Assembly: GCA_963738325.1 (NCBI GenBank)
Contig: CAVTWD010000017.1
Location: forward strand, 1-64,000
Origin: CAVTWD01 sp963738325
GTDB lineage: Bacteria; Actinomycetota; Acidimicrobiia; Acidimicrobiales; Ilumatobacteraceae
DNA: 64,000 nt
Direction: 5' to 3'
Part shown: positions 16,919 through 26,369 of the stretch, one piece after another
Layout: each line of letters opens with the position of its first letter
Position numbering within the stretch: position 1 is the first letter of the stretch
The notes under the pieces: model-generated
What the model saw: only the letters and a program-made list of their open reading frames with translations
The model's database searches: none
What the model was told of the DNA's origin: nothing
Program-made: the position numbers and the translations under genes

Positions 16919-18758
16919 ATGGTCGCCCAAGCCGACTACATCAACCAGATCTTGATCCTGGTCGTCCTGGCCGGGTCGCTGAACCTCCTCATGGGGGTGG
17001 CCGGTCAGCCCTCACTGGCCCATCCCGCGCTCGGCGGCGGTCGGCGGATATACGGCCGCCTTGGCCTCGATCCATCAAGGCTACGGCTTCGCCGAAGCCG
17101 CCCTCGTCGGCATCGCCGCCGGCGCTGTGGCCTCGGTCCTCCTCGCTTTGCCCGCGCTCCGACTCTCGAGCGAGTACATCATCCTTCTGACTCTCGCCGC
17201 CCTTTACATCGTCCAGTCCCTGGTATCAGCGGTCTCCTTCTTCGGAGGCGGCCAGGGGCTCTACGGGATCCAGCCGATCCACCTCTTCGGCGAGGACCTG
17301 CTCACCCCGCAGCGGTTCATCCCGCTGGTGGCGGTGGCCGCGCTCATCACCTTGCTCATGTGTGCCCGGCTTTCCGGCTCGGCCTACGGGCGGGCCCTGC
17401 GCGGCCTGCGGGAGGACGAGGGAGCGGCGCAGTCGGTCGGCAAGCGCACGGCGCGGCTGAAGCTGTCGGTCTTCGGGGTGACTGGGGCATTCGTGGGGCT
17501 CGCCGGAGTCATAATCGTGTACTACGCCGGGTTCGTCGCCCCCCAGCAGTTCACGACACAGAACGCGATCGTGTTGTTCACGGTCATCATCGTCGGCGGG
17601 AGCGGCAACATCCTCGGTTCGGTGCTCGGCGCCATCATCGTCGTCGAGTTGACCCCACTGCTCGAGAACGTCCTCCGCCTCGACCCCATCTATGCCGGCA
17701 CGGTCCAACAGATCGCCTACGGGGTCCTCCTCGTCCTCTTCATCCTGGTGCGGCCGGAAGGTGTGCTCCCCGAGCGCCTCGGGCGGTTGCGCAAGCGCCC
17801 AGCCCTGGCCGCATCGGCCGGCAAGGTCGCGCTAGCCGAAATCGCCGTGGGCGACTCGGCGACCGCCGCAGACGCGCCGGCCCCGGCGATGAGCGGCGCG
17901 AGGAGGACTTCATCGTCGCTCCCCCCTGCGGGCGCCGTCACGTCTGGTCCGCCATCGTTGCCCGCCAGGAATGGCCGGGACTCGCCACTCGGTGCGTTGG
18001 CCCCTGCTCCACTCGTGATCCGAGGTTTGCGCAAGGCCTTCGCCAGCGTCCGGGCCGTGGACGGGGTCGACCTCGACGTCGAAGACAGCAAGATCACCTG
18101 CCTCATCGGCCCCAACGGTGCCGGCAAGACCACGATCTTCGGGCTCCTGACAGGGTTCCTGCGCCCGGATAGCGGCTCGGTCCAGCTCAACGGTCGCGAG
18201 CTCGTCGGGTTGCGACCCGATCGCATCGCCAACCTCGGGCTCGTGCGTTCCTTCCAGGACATTCGCATCTTCCTGCGGATGAGCACGGTGGACAACGTGA
18301 GGATCGCGATCCCCGGCCAACGAGGCGAGCGAGGATTCGATCTCTTCGCCCGCCCCCACCTCACCTCCCAAAGCGAGCAGCGCGCCGCCATGGAGGCGTA
18401 CGCGGCCTTGGAGTTCGTCGGCTTGGCGGACAAGGCCAACCTCCCGGCGGGCGGGCTCGCCTACCCGGAGCAGAAGCTCTTGGCGCTGGCCCGCTCACTG
18501 GCGACGGGCGCCCAGGTGCTCCTGCTGGACGAGCCGACGAGCGGTATCGACCCCGACACGCTCGGACGCATCGCGGAACTGATTCGCACGTTGCCGAGCA
18601 TCGGCAAGACGGTATGCGTGGTGGAGCACAACCTTGGCTTCCTCGAGATGCTGGGCGGGGACTGTTATTTCCTGGAGGCGGGCAAGGTTGTCAGGCGAGG
18701 CGCGCTCCACGAGTTGATGTCGGATCGTCGGCTGCGAGAGGCCTACTTCGGTGTCTGA
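16919..18758 (+). CDS. Fused LivM-type permease and LivG-type ATPase (frameshift near the N-terminus)
   Basis: ATG 16919 starts MVAQADYINQILILVVLAG. At about 17030-17045 the frame slips: SLAHPALGGGRR should continue as a GYTAALASIHQ-like sequence, which is found in the frame from 17061. From there the permease runs to about 17760. It includes RALREDEGAAQSVGKRTARLKLSVF-type residues and IILLTLAALYIVQSLVSAV. A Pro/Ala/Ser linker (17800-17990) joins it to an ATPase with Walker A GPNGAGKTT, signature-like LAYPEQKLLALAR (Leu-Ala-Tyr-Pro instead of Leu-Ser-Gly-Gly), Walker B VLLLDEPTSGIDP and H-loop VVEHN. Fused LivM-LivG proteins are known in actinobacteria. The frameshift may be a sequencing error because both parts are well conserved. 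Confidence 0.8.
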
Positions 18759-19506
18759 CCCCATCATCATCGCCACGGGTTCGGGGGTGGCCTCGACGGC
18801 CAGGGGGGCGGGGCTGTCCTTGCGCGGCGTGAGTGCCGGCTACTTCGGACACACCGTGGTCGAGGGCATCGACATCGACGCGCCCTGGGGGGAGATCACT
18901 GCGGTGTTCGGGCACAACGGTGCTGGCAAGACCACGATCCTCCGCACGATCGCAGGGATCGTCGCGCGCCAGACTGGCGAGATTTGCCTCGACGACCGCG
19001 AGGTGAGTTCGCTCAGCACGCGGCAGCGGGTGCAGGCCGGGATTAGCTACCTCCCCGAGGACCATGCCACATTTCCCGGCCTGACAGTCTTCGAGAACCT
19101 GGAGATGGGCACGATCGCCGCGGGTGGCCGACGGGTGGAGGAACGAGCCACCCGGGTGTTCGAACTCTTCCCGGTGCTCGGCGAGCGACGGCGCAGTGCG
19201 GCACGAACCCTCAGTGGCGGCCAACAGCGAATGCTTTCGATCGGCATGGCTCTCATGGCCAACGCACGCGTCCTCCTGCTCGACGAACCGTCGCTCGGGC
19301 TCGCCCCTGCGGTGATCCAAAGCCTGCTGCAGCAGGTGACCGGGTTCGCCCGGGAGGATGGCTGCGCCATCGTCCTCGTGGAGCAGGCCATCGGCGAGGC
19401 CCTCCACGTGGTCGACCACGTCTACGTCGTACGCGCCGGGCGGGTGATCGCCTCGCTCCCCGGCGAGACGGCCCGCGAGCGCGAGGACTGGAGCGAGGTC
19501 TTCTAG
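18751..19506 (+). CDS. ABC transporter ATPase, LivF-like
   Basis: GTG 18751 overlaps the end of the LivM-LivG gene by 8 nt. The 251-residue ATPase has Walker A GHNGAGKTT, Q-loop region ISYLPEDHATFPGLTVFENLEMG, signature LSGGQQRMLSIG, Walker B VLLLDEPSLGLAP and H-region VLVEQAIGEAL. The Pro-Glu-Asp-His at the usual LivF VPEGR position is unusual. It completes the transporter (SBP, LivH, LivM-LivG, LivF). Confidence 0.9.
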   Translation: MSDPIIIATGSGVASTARGAGLSLRGVSAGYFGHTVVEGIDIDAPWGEITAVFGHNGAGKTTILRTIAGIVARQTGEICLDDREVSSLSTRQRVQAGISYLPEDHATFPGLTVFENLEMGTIAAGGRRVEERATRVFELFPVLGERRRSAARTLSGGQQRMLSIGMALMANARVLLLDEPSLGLAPAVIQSLLQQVTGFAREDGCAIVLVEQAIGEALHVVDHVYVVRAGRVIASLPGETAREREDWSEVF

Positions 19507-19560
19507 TGCGATCGCCGCCACCACTGCGCGGTCCCAACGTGCGCGACCGAAGGAGGGCAC

Positions 19561-22086
19561 GTGTACATCGTCCAGTCTCATGAGCCATCCGCGACCGATC
19601 GGGCGGTCGCAGGTGGCAAGGGGGCCGCCCTGGCCGAGCTGGTCCACGCGGGGTTGAACGTGCCGCGCTTCTGCGTCGTAACGGTCAGCGCCTTCCACGC
19701 GTTCGCCGGGACCCAGGAGCTCCCGCTGAGCTTCCTGGACGTGCTGAAGAGCGCGTACGAAGGGCTCGGCGGCACCTCCGAGCGGTTGGCAGTGCGGTCC
19801 TCGGCGGTGAGCGAGGACGCCGCTAGTGGCTCCTCCGCAGGCGTCTACGCCACGTGCCTGGGCATCGACGACTTCGACCAGCTCGTGGACGCGCTGCAGC
19901 AATGCTGGCGGTCGCTCGATAACCCCGCCGCGCAGCAGTACCGGGCGGACCGAGGGCAGGGAGACGGCGGTGGCATGGCTGTCGTCCTCCAGCAGTTGGT
20001 GGAGGGGGAATGGTCGGGCGTGACGTTCACCGTCGACCCGGTGACCCAATCCCTGTCGGAGATGATTGTCAACGTGGTGCCGGGGATGGGCGAGGCGCTC
20101 GTGTCCGGGGAGGTGAACCCCGAGGAGCTGACCCTCAGCACCGCCGATGGGACGATCCGGAAGCGATCGGGCCGGGCTGCGGGGGGGTCGTTTCCGACCC
20201 GGCTCGTGCGGGACGTCTGGGCGCGCAGTCGAGAGATCGCCGACGCATTCGGGTTCCCGCAGGACATCGAGTGGACAATCCGCGACGACGAGCTGTTCGT
20301 GCTGCAGTCACGCGCCGTCACGACCGTGGCGGGCGTGTTCTACGACCGGTACCTCGAGCCGTGGCGTGATACGCCGGAGGTCGCAGAGGACCCCGCCGTG
20401 GTATGGACGAGAGCGTATGGGGACGAGGTGTGGACCTCGCCCGAGAGCCCGCTCAACTACAGCGTGAGGAACCCGCCCGGCGCGTCGGCAGGGTGGTTCG
20501 GCGTCTACCTGCCGATGCACGGTGACGACCGTCGGCTCCCCCCGGCCTGCGCCAAGTTCTTCACGTCGGCGGCCTACGCGAACGTCGATGTGCTCCGACG
20601 GATCTACGAGTATCACCCAAAGTTCGCCCGGATCAGTGGCGTCGTGAACTTCTTCCCGGCGTCGATGCAGGACGAGATCCGCACGATGCCGTGGCGGTGG
20701 AGAGGGCGGCTACGCCGGCACTGGCAGCTCGAGCGCAAAGATCGGGCCAAAAGCTCGCTCCGCCACAACCACGAGTTTCTCGAGACCCTGTCAGGACCCC
20801 TAATCGAGGCGAGCGACGGCTGGTTCGAGAGCGATCTGGACGAGTTGAGCCTCGACGAGCTGCGGGCGCATCTCACCGGCGACGTGATGGGGCAGGTCGC
20901 CCTCACCGGCTACTACTACGGCGTCGGGGTGATGTACCACTCCTTCGACCTCACGTTCATCCTTACCGGCCTCCTGGAGCGCTGGTTCGGGCAGGGCGAC
21001 ATCCTCTACGCAGCTGTGAGCTCGGGCCTCCCCGCCAGCGCGACGGTGGCCGAAGCCCAGGCCATCTGGGACTTGTCGCGCCTCGCCCACGATGCGGGAC
21101 CGGAGATGCTCGAGACCATCCGATCCCATAGTTGGGACGACCTGGAGGTTGCCGCCGCGGGGGACGCGGCTCTCCAGCCCTTCGCAGACGCGTTCCGGGG
21201 GTTCCTACGGGACCATCGGCACCGGGGCGCGGCGTACAAGGACATCATGTTCCCTCGCTGGGGAGATCGGCCGGACCTCCTGCTCGACATGGTCAGGTCC
21301 TCCATCGACAGTCGAGCCGAGAGCCCCCGTGAGCAGAACGCCGCCCAGCAGAAGGAGCGGATCCGCGCTCAACAAGACCTCCTCCGACGTTGCCGTTACC
21401 GACCACTGCGGAAGGTGCTGCTGAAGCGGTTGTTCCGATACAACGAGGCATACATGGCGATCCGGAACGATCACCGCTTCTACTTCGACCGCCTCTGGTA
21501 CGCCCGTCGACTCGTCTATCTGAGCTTGGGCCGCCGCCTCGTCAAGGCCGGCGTGCTCGAGCGCGAGGACGATGTCTTCTTCCTCGGCACGAATGAGATC
21601 GACGCGGGCCTCGCCGGGGATCTGGGCCCGAAGGAGGCGAACGCCCGGATTGAGGTGCGCAGCGCTGAGTGGCAGAAGACCTTGATGAGCCAGGCGCCGA
21701 AATTCCTGCGTGGCTACTCGCCGGAGGGCGATCGCCCTACAGGGGTCGCGGGCAGCGAGGCGAGCCTGAATGGGATCGCCGCCAGTCCCGGACAGGCGAC
21801 GGGCCCGGCTCGGGTCATCTACCGAATCGAGGAACTCACGAACGTGCGCGACGGGGACATACTGGTGACCCGCCAGACGGACCCGGGCTGGACCCCCGTG
21901 TTCACGAAGATCGCCGGACTCGTCCTCGAGACGGGAGGCGTCCTTGCCCACGGGACGTCGTTGTGCCGCGAGTACGGATTGCCGTGCGTCACGGTCGTCG
22001 AACGGGCGACGAACCGGATTGAGAGCGACGCCACAATCGAAGTCGATGGGAGCGCTGGGGTGGTCCGGATCCTGTCGAGGCACTGA
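19561..22086 (+). CDS. PEP-synthase-like phosphotransferase (rifampicin phosphotransferase architecture)
   Basis: The 841-residue protein starts at GTG 19561 after GAAGGAGGGC. Residues 1-310 are the pyruvate phosphate dikinase/PEP-synthase ATP-binding domain: AGGKGAALAELVHAGLNVP, LAVRSSAVSEDAASGSSAG, and QQLVEGEWSGVTFTVDP. A roughly 400-residue middle domain has no clear substrate signature. The C-terminus is the swivelling His domain: GIAASPGQATGPARVI, RQTDPGWTPVFTKIAGLV, and the phospho-His in GGVLAHGTSLCREYGLP. There is no C-terminal PEP-binding barrel, so it should transfer beta-phosphate of ATP to a small molecule, as in rifampicin phosphotransferase and phenylphosphate synthase-like enzymes. 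Its place among catabolic genes suggests activation of an imported compound (inference). Confidence 0.82.
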   Translation: MYIVQSHEPSATDRAVAGGKGAALAELVHAGLNVPRFCVVTVSAFHAFAGTQELPLSFLDVLKSAYEGLGGTSERLAVRSSAVSEDAASGSSAGVYATCLGIDDFDQLVDALQQCWRSLDNPAAQQYRADRGQGDGGGMAVVLQQLVEGEWSGVTFTVDPVTQSLSEMIVNVVPGMGEALVSGEVNPEELTLSTADGTIRKRSGRAAGGSFPTRLVRDVWARSREIADAFGFPQDIEWTIRDDELFVLQSRAVTTVAGVFYDRYLEPWRDTPEVAEDPAVVWTRAYGDEVWTSPESPLNYSVRNPPGASAGWFGVYLPMHGDDRRLPPACAKFFTSAAYANVDVLRRIYEYHPKFARISGVVNFFPASMQDEIRTMPWRWRGRLRRHWQLERKDRAKSSLRHNHEFLETLSGPLIEASDGWFESDLDELSLDELRAHLTGDVMGQVALTGYYYGVGVMYHSFDLTFILTGLLERWFGQGDILYAAVSSGLPASATVAEAQAIWDLSRLAHDAGPEMLETIRSHSWDDLEVAAAGDAALQPFADAFRGFLRDHRHRGAAYKDIMFPRWGDRPDLLLDMVRSSIDSRAESPREQNAAQQKERIRAQQDLLRRCRYRPLRKVLLKRLFRYNEAYMAIRNDHRFYFDRLWYARRLVYLSLGRRLVKAGVLEREDDVFFLGTNEIDAGLAGDLGPKEANARIEVRSAEWQKTLMSQAPKFLRGYSPEGDRPTGVAGSEASLNGIAASPGQATGPARVIYRIEELTNVRDGDILVTRQTDPGWTPVFTKIAGLVLETGGVLAHGTSLCREYGLPCVTVVERATNRIESDATIEVDGSAGVVRILSRH

Positions 22087-22176
22087 TCCCGTGACGCCGC
22101 GTCGAGCGTGGCGGCGCCGTTTGCGGCGCGAGTGGGAGAGCAACCGATGACCACACGAGAAGGAGAGGTGAGGTCG

Positions 22177-23085
22177 ATGGAATACCGAGAGATGGCCACT
22201 GGCCTGCAGTTCCCGGAGGGCCCGATCGCCATGCCCGACGGCAGCGTCCTGGTGGTGGAGATCAGGCGTCAGACGCTTACCCGGGTGCTCCCGGACGGGT
22301 CGACGGAGGTCGTCGCCAAGACAGGGGGCGGTCCGAACGGCGCGGCCGTCGGCCCGGACGGGGCCGTCTATGTCGCCAACAACGGCGGTTTCGTGTGGCG
22401 GGAGATGGCGGATCTGCACATCCCGACGGGTGAGGCCCCCCCCGACTACTCGGGCGGCCGGATCGAGCGCGTCGATCTCGGGACCGGAGAGGTCACCGTG
22501 CTCTACACCGAGTGCAACGGGGAACAGCTCCGGGGCCCGAACGACCTCGTCTTCGACGTCGACGGGAACATGTGGTTCACCGACACCGGCAAAGGCACCC
22601 ACCGCAGCCAGGATCTGGGAGCGCTCTACTTCGCGGCGGCGGACGGCTCGCACATCCACGAGGTCTCCTATCCGTTGTGGACACCGAACGGCGTGGGGCT
22701 GTCGCCTGAGGGCGATGTCGTATACGTGGCCGAGACGATCACGGGCCGGCTTTGGAGGTGGGAGATCACCGGGTCGGGCACCGTGCGCAAGCCGGACGAG
22801 CACGGTTCGGGCGGCACCTTGGTCCTCGGTCTCGGCGGTCACCAGTACTTCGATTCGCTCGCAGTTGAGGCCGATGGCCGGGTAGCGGTGGCGACCATGG
22901 TCAACCCTGGGGTCAGCGTGGTGTCCGCGGATGGGTCATACGAGCTCGTCCCCTTCCCGGATCCGCTCACCACCAATATCTGCTTCGGGGGGCCCGACCT
23001 GCAGACGGCCTATATCACCCAGTCCTCCACGGGCAAGCTGCTGTCGGCAGCCTGGCCGCGCCCGGGTTTGAAACTCAACTTCTAG
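22177..23085 (+). CDS. SMP-30/gluconolactonase-like beta-propeller hydrolase
   Basis: ATG 22177 has AAGGAGAGG 8 nt upstream; ATG 22147 lacks a good site. The 302-residue protein carries the SMP-30 metal-site motifs: LQFPEGPIAMPDGSVLVVE (Glu ligand), GPNGAAVGPDGAVYVANNGG, RGPNDLVFDVDGNMWFTDTG (Asn-Asp ligand), and LWTPNGVGLSPEGDVVYVAET (Asn ligand). Family members open lactones or related esters. It is likely part of the same + strand catabolic run. Confidence 0.87.
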   Translation: MEYREMATGLQFPEGPIAMPDGSVLVVEIRRQTLTRVLPDGSTEVVAKTGGGPNGAAVGPDGAVYVANNGGFVWREMADLHIPTGEAPPDYSGGRIERVDLGTGEVTVLYTECNGEQLRGPNDLVFDVDGNMWFTDTGKGTHRSQDLGALYFAAADGSHIHEVSYPLWTPNGVGLSPEGDVVYVAETITGRLWRWEITGSGTVRKPDEHGSGGTLVLGLGGHQYFDSLAVEADGRVAVATMVNPGVSVVSADGSYELVPFPDPLTTNICFGGPDLQTAYITQSSTGKLLSAAWPRPGLKLNF

Positions 23086-23263
23086 TCTCTCCTCGACCCG
23101 CCGCGCCGCTCGCCGAGGAGAGGGTTTCCCGGGCAGCCGATCGCGCCCTTCCTGCCAAGCGTGGGGGCGCCAGTTGTTGGCGTCCTCGAACCCTCCCCGG
23201 GATGTCCGAGGCGCGACGCGCAGTGCGAGGGGCGCGTCGTCAGATGAATGAAGGTAGCCACAG

Positions 23264-24328
23264 ATGAAGTCAGCGTTCCTGGTCGCCAGTCGCCAGCTCG
23301 AGGTCCATGACGTCGAGTTGCCCGTGCTGGGGCCAAACCATCTCCGAGCTGGAGTGCTGGCGTGCGGAGTGTGTGCCAGCAACATCCACCAGTGGCAGCA
23401 GCCTGCCCGCCTCCCGCCGTCTCTACGCGCCACGCCGGGTGCTGTCGGCCACGAGATCGCCGCCGTGGTCCTTGAGGTCGGCGACGCGGTGGACGGTCTG
23501 GCGCCTGGTGATCGCATAGCCGTCGAGCCGAGCGCGGCTTCCTCGTGCGGGGAGTGCGGTCCCTGCACCACCCAGTCGTACTGGTTCTGCACGAACCCCC
23601 GCCCGATCGCGAGCTTCGGTTTCGCCGAGCAGATCGTCATCCCGAGCATCGCGGCCTTCCCCGCCCCGACCGGGCTGACGGCTCCCCAAGTGGCGCTCAC
23701 AGAACCGATCGCATGCGGAGTCCATGCCATCCGCCACAGCTGGACCGCCGACGCACGCGGACGGGTGGACGGCGCGCGCGTCGTTGTGTTGGGAGCCGGC
23801 ATGCTGGGCCTGGGTGCTGCGATGGCGGCCCGGTTCCTGGGTGCCTCCCACATCACCGTCGCGGCACGGTATCCGCACCAGCGCGAAGCGGCGGCTGAGC
23901 TCGGGGCGGACGAGGTGCTCGAAGCGGATCAGCCCAACCTCGAGAACCAGCTGAGGGCGCTTCGACCCCAGCTCGTCGTGGAGGCGGTAGGCGCTCGCGC
24001 CCGCACCTTCCAACTCGCCATGGATGTCGCCGCCAAGCGCGGCGAGGTGGTCGTTCTGGGTCACTTCGACGAGCTTCAATCCGTGAAGGCCGCCCGTGCG
24101 CAGGTGCGCGAGACGCGTGTCTTCTTCGCCATCAGCTACGCCGCGCGGGCGGGTGTTCACGACTTCACGGTCGCCCTGGATCTCCTGACCTCAGTGGCCA
24201 ACCCCCTTGCTGCCGCCCGGCTGGTGGAGTTCCCGCTGAGCGACGTCCAGAAGGCGTTTGAGGCGTTCGAAGCGAAGGAACCGCCCGCCACCCGCCTCAT
24301 CGTGACCCCAGAGGAGCGAGGCCGGTGA
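23264..24328 (+). CDS. Zinc-dependent MDR alcohol dehydrogenase
   Basis: The 354-residue protein has the catalytic zinc site CGVCASNIH with GHE further on. The structural zinc lobe has four Cys (CGECGPC...FC), and the Rossmann motif is VVVLGAGMLGLGAAMAARFLGA. The helix after GHE is standard. The 178-bp gap before it has no gene. A weak GAAGG precedes the ATG. It probably oxidises or reduces an intermediate of the pathway encoded by its neighbours. Confidence 0.88.
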   Translation: MKSAFLVASRQLEVHDVELPVLGPNHLRAGVLACGVCASNIHQWQQPARLPPSLRATPGAVGHEIAAVVLEVGDAVDGLAPGDRIAVEPSAASSCGECGPCTTQSYWFCTNPRPIASFGFAEQIVIPSIAAFPAPTGLTAPQVALTEPIACGVHAIRHSWTADARGRVDGARVVVLGAGMLGLGAAMAARFLGASHITVAARYPHQREAAAELGADEVLEADQPNLENQLRALRPQLVVEAVGARARTFQLAMDVAAKRGEVVVLGHFDELQSVKAARAQVRETRVFFAISYAARAGVHDFTVALDLLTSVANPLAAARLVEFPLSDVQKAFEAFEAKEPPATRLIVTPEERGR

Positions 24329-24375
24329 GCCGGGGTCCCATCGCCACGTCCCCTGTCTGCTAGGAGTCGAGGTCG

Positions 24376-25509
24376 ATGCAAACGGAGCCCGACGCGTTCC
24401 GGGCCGAGGCCCGCGCCTGGCTGGAGACGGCGGTGGCGGCTGCGCCGCCCGACTACGGTGCCATCCTGCCGCCGAGCCTCTATGCCGAGGGAGTGGGCTG
24501 GCAGCGACAGCTTGTGGCCGCGGGATGGGCGGGGTTGACGTGGCCGGTCGACTACGGGGGCCGAGGTCTTCCCACCAGCCATCTCTTGATCTGGATCGAG
24601 GAGTGCGCGCGGGTCGAGGTGCCCCCCTTCATCAACATGGTGGGCATCGTCCTTGCCGGTGGCGCCATCTTGATGTTCGGCACGCCCGCGCAGAAGGAAC
24701 GATTCCTGCGCGCGACGCTGTCGTCGGACATCGTCTGGTGCCAGCTGTTCAGCGAGCCTGGGGCCGGGAGCGACCTGGCCGGGCTGTCCACGAAGGCCGA
24801 ACGTGTCGGGGACACGTTTGTCGTGACCGGCCAGAAAGTGTGGTGCTCGGGCGGGCGCTACAGCGATTGGGGCATCCTGCTGGCCCGCACCTCCTCTGAT
24901 CAGCCGAGACACAAGGGGATCTCGTTGCTTCTCCTTGACATGAGATCCCCCGGCGTCGAAGTCCGGCCCCTCCGGCAGATGACGGGTGCCGCCGAGTTCG
25001 ACGAGGTGTTCCTCACCGAGGTTGTCGTGTCCGCCGAGTGCCTGCTCGGCCCCTTGAACGGAGGTTGGGACGTCGCGATGGCGGTCCTCGCCGAGGAGCG
25101 GAACTACATTGGCGCCCTGGTCATGGGGCTCGAGCGGCGGATCAAGGCGATCGCGACCTCCGACCACACGCTCGATGACCTCCAGCGCCAGGAGCTCGCC
25201 CTTCTCGTAGCCAGAGCCCGAACCCTGGCGTCCCTCGAACGTCGCCAAGGCCCGTCGGCCTCGATGGCGGCTTCGCTCCTGAAGCTCGGCGTCTCCGAGC
25301 TGATGTTCGACGTCGCCATGTTCCGCAGTCGGCTAGCGGGCCTCGGAGGCCTTGTCGACGGCGACGTGTCGGAAGTTCTGGCGGCGCCAGCCCCTCGAAT
25401 CGCCGGAGGGACGAGCCAGGTGCAACGCAACATCATCGGAGAGCGCCTGCTCGGGCTTCCCCGCGAACCAACCCCCCAGACCGCCCAGCATAAGCAGACC
25501 CGGTCCTGA
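24376..25509 (+). CDS. Acyl-CoA dehydrogenase
   Basis: The 377-residue protein shows the ACAD N-terminal helical domain (WQRQLVAAGWAGLTWPVDYGGRG), the FAD-binding middle (CQLFSEPGAGSDLAGLSTKAERVGDTFVVTGQKVWCSGG), and the C-terminal domain ending IAGGTSQVQRNIIGERLLGLP. The Trp-Pro-x-x-Tyr-Gly-Gly-Arg-Gly start and length are typical of the class used in steroid and cyclic-acid degradation, often as heteromeric pairs; here only one subunit gene is seen. The C-terminal base is not evident to me. Confidence 0.88.
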   Translation: MQTEPDAFRAEARAWLETAVAAAPPDYGAILPPSLYAEGVGWQRQLVAAGWAGLTWPVDYGGRGLPTSHLLIWIEECARVEVPPFINMVGIVLAGGAILMFGTPAQKERFLRATLSSDIVWCQLFSEPGAGSDLAGLSTKAERVGDTFVVTGQKVWCSGGRYSDWGILLARTSSDQPRHKGISLLLLDMRSPGVEVRPLRQMTGAAEFDEVFLTEVVVSAECLLGPLNGGWDVAMAVLAEERNYIGALVMGLERRIKAIATSDHTLDDLQRQELALLVARARTLASLERRQGPSASMAASLLKLGVSELMFDVAMFRSRLAGLGGLVDGDVSEVLAAPAPRIAGGTSQVQRNIIGERLLGLPREPTPQTAQHKQTRS

Positions 25510-25606
25510 CAATGAACGAGCCGTTCCGGGCATAGCCGCCGCCCACGTCGCGCACGAATCCCCCAGGAAGCTTCGAGAGGATGACTCCCCGGAGAGGTAA
25601 GCGCTG

Positions 25607-25860
25607 TCAAGGGCCATCGCGAGGTTCCCACTGGTGCCCACCCCGCAGGCCGCCCATGCGGTCCAACAGCACCACCGCGGGGACCCCGCCCATGGTCTCG
25701 AAGCACTCGGCCCGCGGCGCCGTGGTGGTGGCCGCCTTCTCGTCGCGAGCCAGCGTACGAACCATCCAGCGGCTCCAGGCCACTACGGCACAGAAGACGT
25801 GCCAGCCCTCGGCGGTGGTCCAGTCGAGGACCAGGTGCGGCCGGGGAGCGGCACCTAAAA
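25607..25860 (-). pseudogene. IS21-family transposase (IstA) fragment
   Basis: The minus frame reads PHLVLDWTTAEGWHVFCAVVAWSRWMVRTLARDEKAATT followed by AECFETMGGVPAVVLLDRMGGLRGG. This matches the IstA integrase core around the second catalytic Asp. Only about 85 codons remain, with neither the N-terminal HTH nor the C-terminus. A second IS21 relic (N-terminal) lies at 48466. Confidence 0.65.
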
Positions 25861-26029
25861 CGTCTGAGGGGCCGACTCCTGGACGATCGTGACGAGAACT
25901 TGGGCGGAGAGTGTGCCCACGCCGGGTGGCCACCGGTGCGACCGACGCTCTCTCATCGGGCTGCAGCCGCAACTGCGCCTGCGGACGGAATTTCCGTTGA
26001 GGGTCGTCCGGCTGGTGGGCTCCTGTCCG

Positions 26030-26150
26030 CCGCTACCAGGCCCGACGCGTATCGGGCCGTCCGCCGAGTCCGCTGCAGTCCGCCAGCTGGTCCCGATTTC
26101 ATTGGATCTGGGATTGGATGGACCGACGCCTCGGCCCCCGCCTCCCGCGC
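26030..26150. repeat. Short version of the dispersed flank repeat beside tRNA-Lys
   Basis: CCGTCCGCCGAGTCCGCTGC, ATTGGAT...GGATTGGATGGACCGACGCC recalls the repeats at 9745 and 29209 but is more diverged. No gene is seen between 25861 and 26168. Confidence 0.35.
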
Positions 26151-26168
26151 ATCGTCCCTGCTGAGAGG

Positions 26169-26213
26169 TGGTGCGCCCCCTGGGATTCGAACCCAGAACC
26201 TGCGGATTAAGAG
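26169..26213 (-). tRNA. tRNA-Lys(CTT), 3' half only
   Basis: The reverse complement begins CTCTTAATCCGCAGG (anticodon loop with CUU, then anticodon stem). It continues with the T-arm GGTTCGAATCC flanked by TTCTG/CAGGG and ends GGGCGCACCA with CCA encoded. The 5' half (acceptor, D-arm) is missing: at the anticodon the sequence switches to the left end of IS110-A. The matching 5' half was not found in the window. A spurious protein frame covers it (GIRTQNLRIK), a known tRNA artefact. Confidence 0.85.
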
Positions 26214-26369
26214 AGATCCTGGGCTGCTGCGCCGAACCGCGACGAATGAGAATCTGTGGGTCGGGTCTGGCTGAGCTCGGCTTGCCTTGGTGCCAGTGAG
26301 CCCGATTAAGAGATTGACGCTGGGGGCCTTCCCGGCACTGCGACTTGTTGCCTCGAGCACGCCTTACAG
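26214..26369 (+). ncRNA. IS110-A 5' non-coding end, candidate bridge RNA, interrupted
   Basis: This is the type-A left end, adjoining GGATTAAGAG of the tRNA. It contains GATTAAGAG again at 26304-26312, matching the target. It is split after CGCCTTACAG (26369) by the IS110-B at 26370-27867 and resumes at 27868 (GTTCGATGATCGG). The scaffold matches copy 1 at 2885-3101 on the other strand. Confidence 0.55.

Noticed and set aside
19561..22086. True PEP synthase or pyruvate phosphate dikinase
   Set aside because: The C-terminal PEP/pyruvate-binding TIM barrel is absent and the His domain is last, as in rifampicin phosphotransferase-like enzymes.
25900..26274. Small protein GAPPGIRTQNLRIK...
   Set aside because: It is the tRNA-Lys 3' half read as protein, followed by IS110 leader; a well-known artefact.
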